Of a stretch of DNA of 64,000 nucleotides, positions 62,132-64,000 are shown piece after piece. Below the pieces are notes generated by a model. That model saw only the letters and a list, made by a program, of their open reading frames with translations. It did not search any database and was not told the DNA's origin. Both the position numbers and the translations under genes were made by a program. The DNA is taken from positions 92,544 through 156,543 of the forward strand of contig CAYWYR010000007.1 of the NCBI GenBank assembly GCA_964462685.1, read 5' to 3'. Numbering within the stretch: the stretch's first letter is position 1; each line of letters begins with the position of its first letter. The DNA is from CAYWYR01 sp964462685 (lineage in GTDB: Bacteria > Bacteroidota > Ignavibacteria > Kapaibacteriales > UBA2268).

Positions 62132-63301
62132 ATGAAATTCAGATTAGAAAAATACATCTTCATTTGCATATTTATTATGCTAGGACTTAATATTTATGCT
62201 AGTTATCAACCAAATTTGAAATTGGACACTACTGGCATTTCAAAAATTGAGAGCAATCTAGATTTTACAAAGAATAAAGTAGTTATAAAAACTGCAATTG
62301 ATGAAAATGGTAAACTTTTTTACCTTGATAAAGTTTACAAAGACAGTCTATTAATCGTAGATGCTTCAACTAACAGCAAAATTAAACTTTATGGCAATCG
62401 AAAGAATATTAATTATGCAAGTATTAAAGATATGTCTGTAAGGAACAATAAGATATTCATCTTAGTTTCAAATTCGCCAAACACAAATTTAATTATTCAT
62501 GACTTCAAAACAAATAAAACTATCGATGATTTGAAATTCGATAATGTTTTTGATCAAATACAACTTTTTGATCGTTATTTCTTTGTTAGTAGAAACTACA
62601 ACTATAGTGAGCAAGATACTAAAATAAAGACGCTAATTGAAAAATACAGTTATGATTATGAGGAATTACAAAACATCCCATTAGAGTTAACTTCTATTGA
62701 ACTCACAGCTTTTCAGCCAAACCAATACATTGATTATAGCTTAGATTTTATTTCAGTCGTGAATCCAGATTTAATGGCTATAAGACTATATAATCATGAT
62801 TTCATTTTACAAGACTCATTATATTTAGCACCATCTACATTTCCTGAAAAAAATATTTACTGGGAAGATAGTCTAAAAACTATACGGAACAAGAAAGGAG
62901 CTATTGCTGGAATAGAGTATATGTCTAATATGCTAGAGCAGGGATTTGGTCGAATTGTGAACTTGTCTTTCAAAAATGATACTACTATTATTATATATTA
63001 TCTGTCTAACAGTGAGCATGACAACGATAATTATATTAACCATGTTCAAGAAATACACATTGAAAATGCTAAACTAATTGAAGCGGATAATTATAAGGAA
63101 GAGTTCACCGATAATTATATTCCTTTATTTGCTGCTGAACATAACCTAAACTTCTTTGATAATAAGGTTTATTTCTTTAGCATGTACGATTATAATCAAA
63201 TCTCTTCATTTGGTGGCATAGCTAGTTTAAAAAATCATACAATGAAAAATATGACTACACCTAAGCCTACAGCTAAACTCTATAGGTTTGTATATGAATA
63301 A
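62132..63301 (+). CDS. Cassette B gene 2: exported beta-rich, propeller-like protein
   Basis: ATG 62132 (after AGGA) gives a signal peptide (KYIFICIFIMLGLNIYAS) and 389 aa. The chain has recurring beta-turn-beta stretches (NGKLFYLDKVYKDSLLIVDASTNSKIKLYG; VRNNKIFILVSNSPNTNLIIHD; DNKVYFFSMYDYNQI), consistent with a propeller. The C-terminal VYE overlaps the start of gene 3, as in cassette A. AT-rich. Confidence 0.6.
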   Translation: MKFRLEKYIFICIFIMLGLNIYASYQPNLKLDTTGISKIESNLDFTKNKVVIKTAIDENGKLFYLDKVYKDSLLIVDASTNSKIKLYGNRKNINYASIKDMSVRNNKIFILVSNSPNTNLIIHDFKTNKTIDDLKFDNVFDQIQLFDRYFFVSRNYNYSEQDTKIKTLIEKYSYDYEELQNIPLELTSIELTAFQPNQYIDYSLDFISVVNPDLMAIRLYNHDFILQDSLYLAPSTFPEKNIYWEDSLKTIRNKKGAIAGIEYMSNMLEQGFGRIVNLSFKNDTTIIIYYLSNSEHDNDNYINHVQEIHIENAKLIEADNYKEEFTDNYIPLFAAEHNLNFFDNKVYFFSMYDYNQISSFGGIASLKNHTMKNMTTPKPTAKLYRFVYE

Positions 63302-63707
63302 AATCTATACAATTATGGTTTTAATGTTAATGTCGTATAACTGTGCTTTAGCTGATAAAATCATCAATGAATTTAGTAATGATACGTTAGAAATTAGCAA
63401 TATAGAAGGCCCTGTTATTATTGTAGATGAATATTACTGCTCATACTGTTTGAAAGTACTTTTATCATATTTAAATAATGAAGGTTATAATTCAAAAATA
63501 ATCTATCAGCGGGATGAAAAACAATACATGAAAAAATTTCAGTATTATGAAATGTTTGATAAAAGCTCAATTTATTATTATACCTCGAGACCCTCAAATA
63601 TTGAAGAAATAGAAGATTATCCAATTCTTATTTTTAAAGATAGACAGTTTACTTATGAAGAAATATTTGATGATAATGCAACTTTAATTTTCACGATTGA
63701 TGACTAA
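63294..63707 (+). CDS. Cassette B gene 3: small exported CxxC protein
   Basis: ATG 63294 lies within the gene 2 end (8-nt overlap). A signal peptide (NKIYTIMVLMLMSYNCALA) is followed by IEGPVIIVDEYYCSYCLKVLL with a CSYC motif after a hydrophobic strand, and YPILIFKD which could supply the cis-Pro, so a minimal thioredoxin-like fold is plausible. 137 aa. Confidence 0.6.
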   Translation: MNKIYTIMVLMLMSYNCALADKIINEFSNDTLEISNIEGPVIIVDEYYCSYCLKVLLSYLNNEGYNSKIIYQRDEKQYMKKFQYYEMFDKSSIYYYTSRPSNIEEIEDYPILIFKDRQFTYEEIFDDNATLIFTIDD

Positions 63708-64000
63708 AGTTTTATCATTTATATTTTTACTATTCAGTAATACTATTGTTCTAATATCCCAAACCCAAATCTCCTTTTCAACTTCCCAGTCTGTAGGTAG
63801 AAACTTTCAACAAGGAGACCAGATAGCTATTGGGGTAAATTTCGGGGTAAACACGAGACAAAGATTTGAGATCGATACTTTGCAGATACAGTTTGATCTC
63901 CGTGCCAACGCCGGCTATCTTTATACGGAACTGGATACAACAGCCTATTTACTGCCGACACAAAACGATATATTCTCAGAGGTGATATTTACCTATCCTG
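63700..64000 (+). CDS. Exported beta-barrel-like protein (3' truncated)
   Basis: ATG 63700 overlaps the end of the preceding gene by 8 nt and the frame stays open to the window edge. A signal peptide (MTKVLSFIFLLFSNTIVLIS) precedes alternating strands (ISFSTSQSVGRNFQQGDQIA, IQFDLRANAGYLY), suggesting an outer-membrane barrel. It is the fourth gene in the run and could be part of cassette B or a core gene; base composition rises again after about 63820. Confidence 0.65.
   Translation, partial: MTKVLSFIFLLFSNTIVLISQTQISFSTSQSVGRNFQQGDQIAIGVNFGVNTRQRFEIDTLQIQFDLRANAGYLYTELDTTAYLLPTQNDIFSEVIFTYP

Overview
The window looks like a chromosomal contig from a Gram-negative bacterium of the Bacteroidota/FCB group, possibly a Kapaibacteriota- or Ignavibacteria-like lineage (inference). 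Supporting signs are a protein with a type IX secretion (T9SS) type A sorting domain (38929-41466), a TonB receptor followed by a DUF4249 lipoprotein (6546-9816), Omp28-like and DUF6029-like outer-membrane proteins (46823-49471), and frequent genes without a clear Shine-Dalgarno sequence. dnaA is present (36735-38255), but no convincing origin is visible beside it.

Layout. 1-6409: a giant multidomain glycosyltransferase, open at the left edge, with a kinase-like start. 6546-13146: TonB receptor/DUF4249 pair, maf, a lone ABC ATPase, a ComEA-like helix-hairpin-helix protein, gcvT. 13350-19300: two overlapping exported hydrolases, the YifB/ComM AAA ATPase, small proteins, gatC. 19271-23246: an ECF sigma factor, an unusual anti-sigma protein and a lipoprotein in one operon, divergent from a beta-barrel gene. 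23304-24890: an AT-rich patch with a CxxC thioredoxin-like protein and gene debris. 25038-31183: SulP transporter, a chemoreceptor with a RedB-like thioredoxin-fold partner, nuoAB, a TerB-like protein. 31184-38255: aldB with a divergent AraC regulator, a GNAT-nitrilase, and dnaA, separated by dispersed repeats. 38929-49764: T9SS cargo, a CcoI-type copper ATPase, TerB-like and TPR proteins, outer-membrane proteins, Omp28 and DUF2007. 49770-52161: an AT-rich three-gene cassette bounded by a 58-bp direct repeat. 52107-58649: small protein, PD-(D/E)XK-like protein, acyl-CoA carboxyltransferase, pepE-coaD, ahpC-ahpD, a REC-HPt regulator. 58690-61353: a TonB receptor behind a TPP riboswitch. 61663-64000: a second AT-rich cassette and the start of a further exported protein.

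The most notable signal is a repeated accessory cassette: small exported Cys-containing protein, then a large exported beta-rich protein, then a small exported CxxC protein. Two copies (50121-52057 and 61663-63707) share gene order and the same overlap of genes two and three at GTATATGA. A third locus (23304-24500) keeps only a CxxC protein behind a possible peptide remnant. The first copy sits between perfect 58-bp repeats, one of which is the 3' end of a neighbouring gene, so it looks inserted. The order recalls the NVEALA peptide / 6-bladed propeller / TlpA loci of Bacteroidales, but no sequence match can be claimed here.
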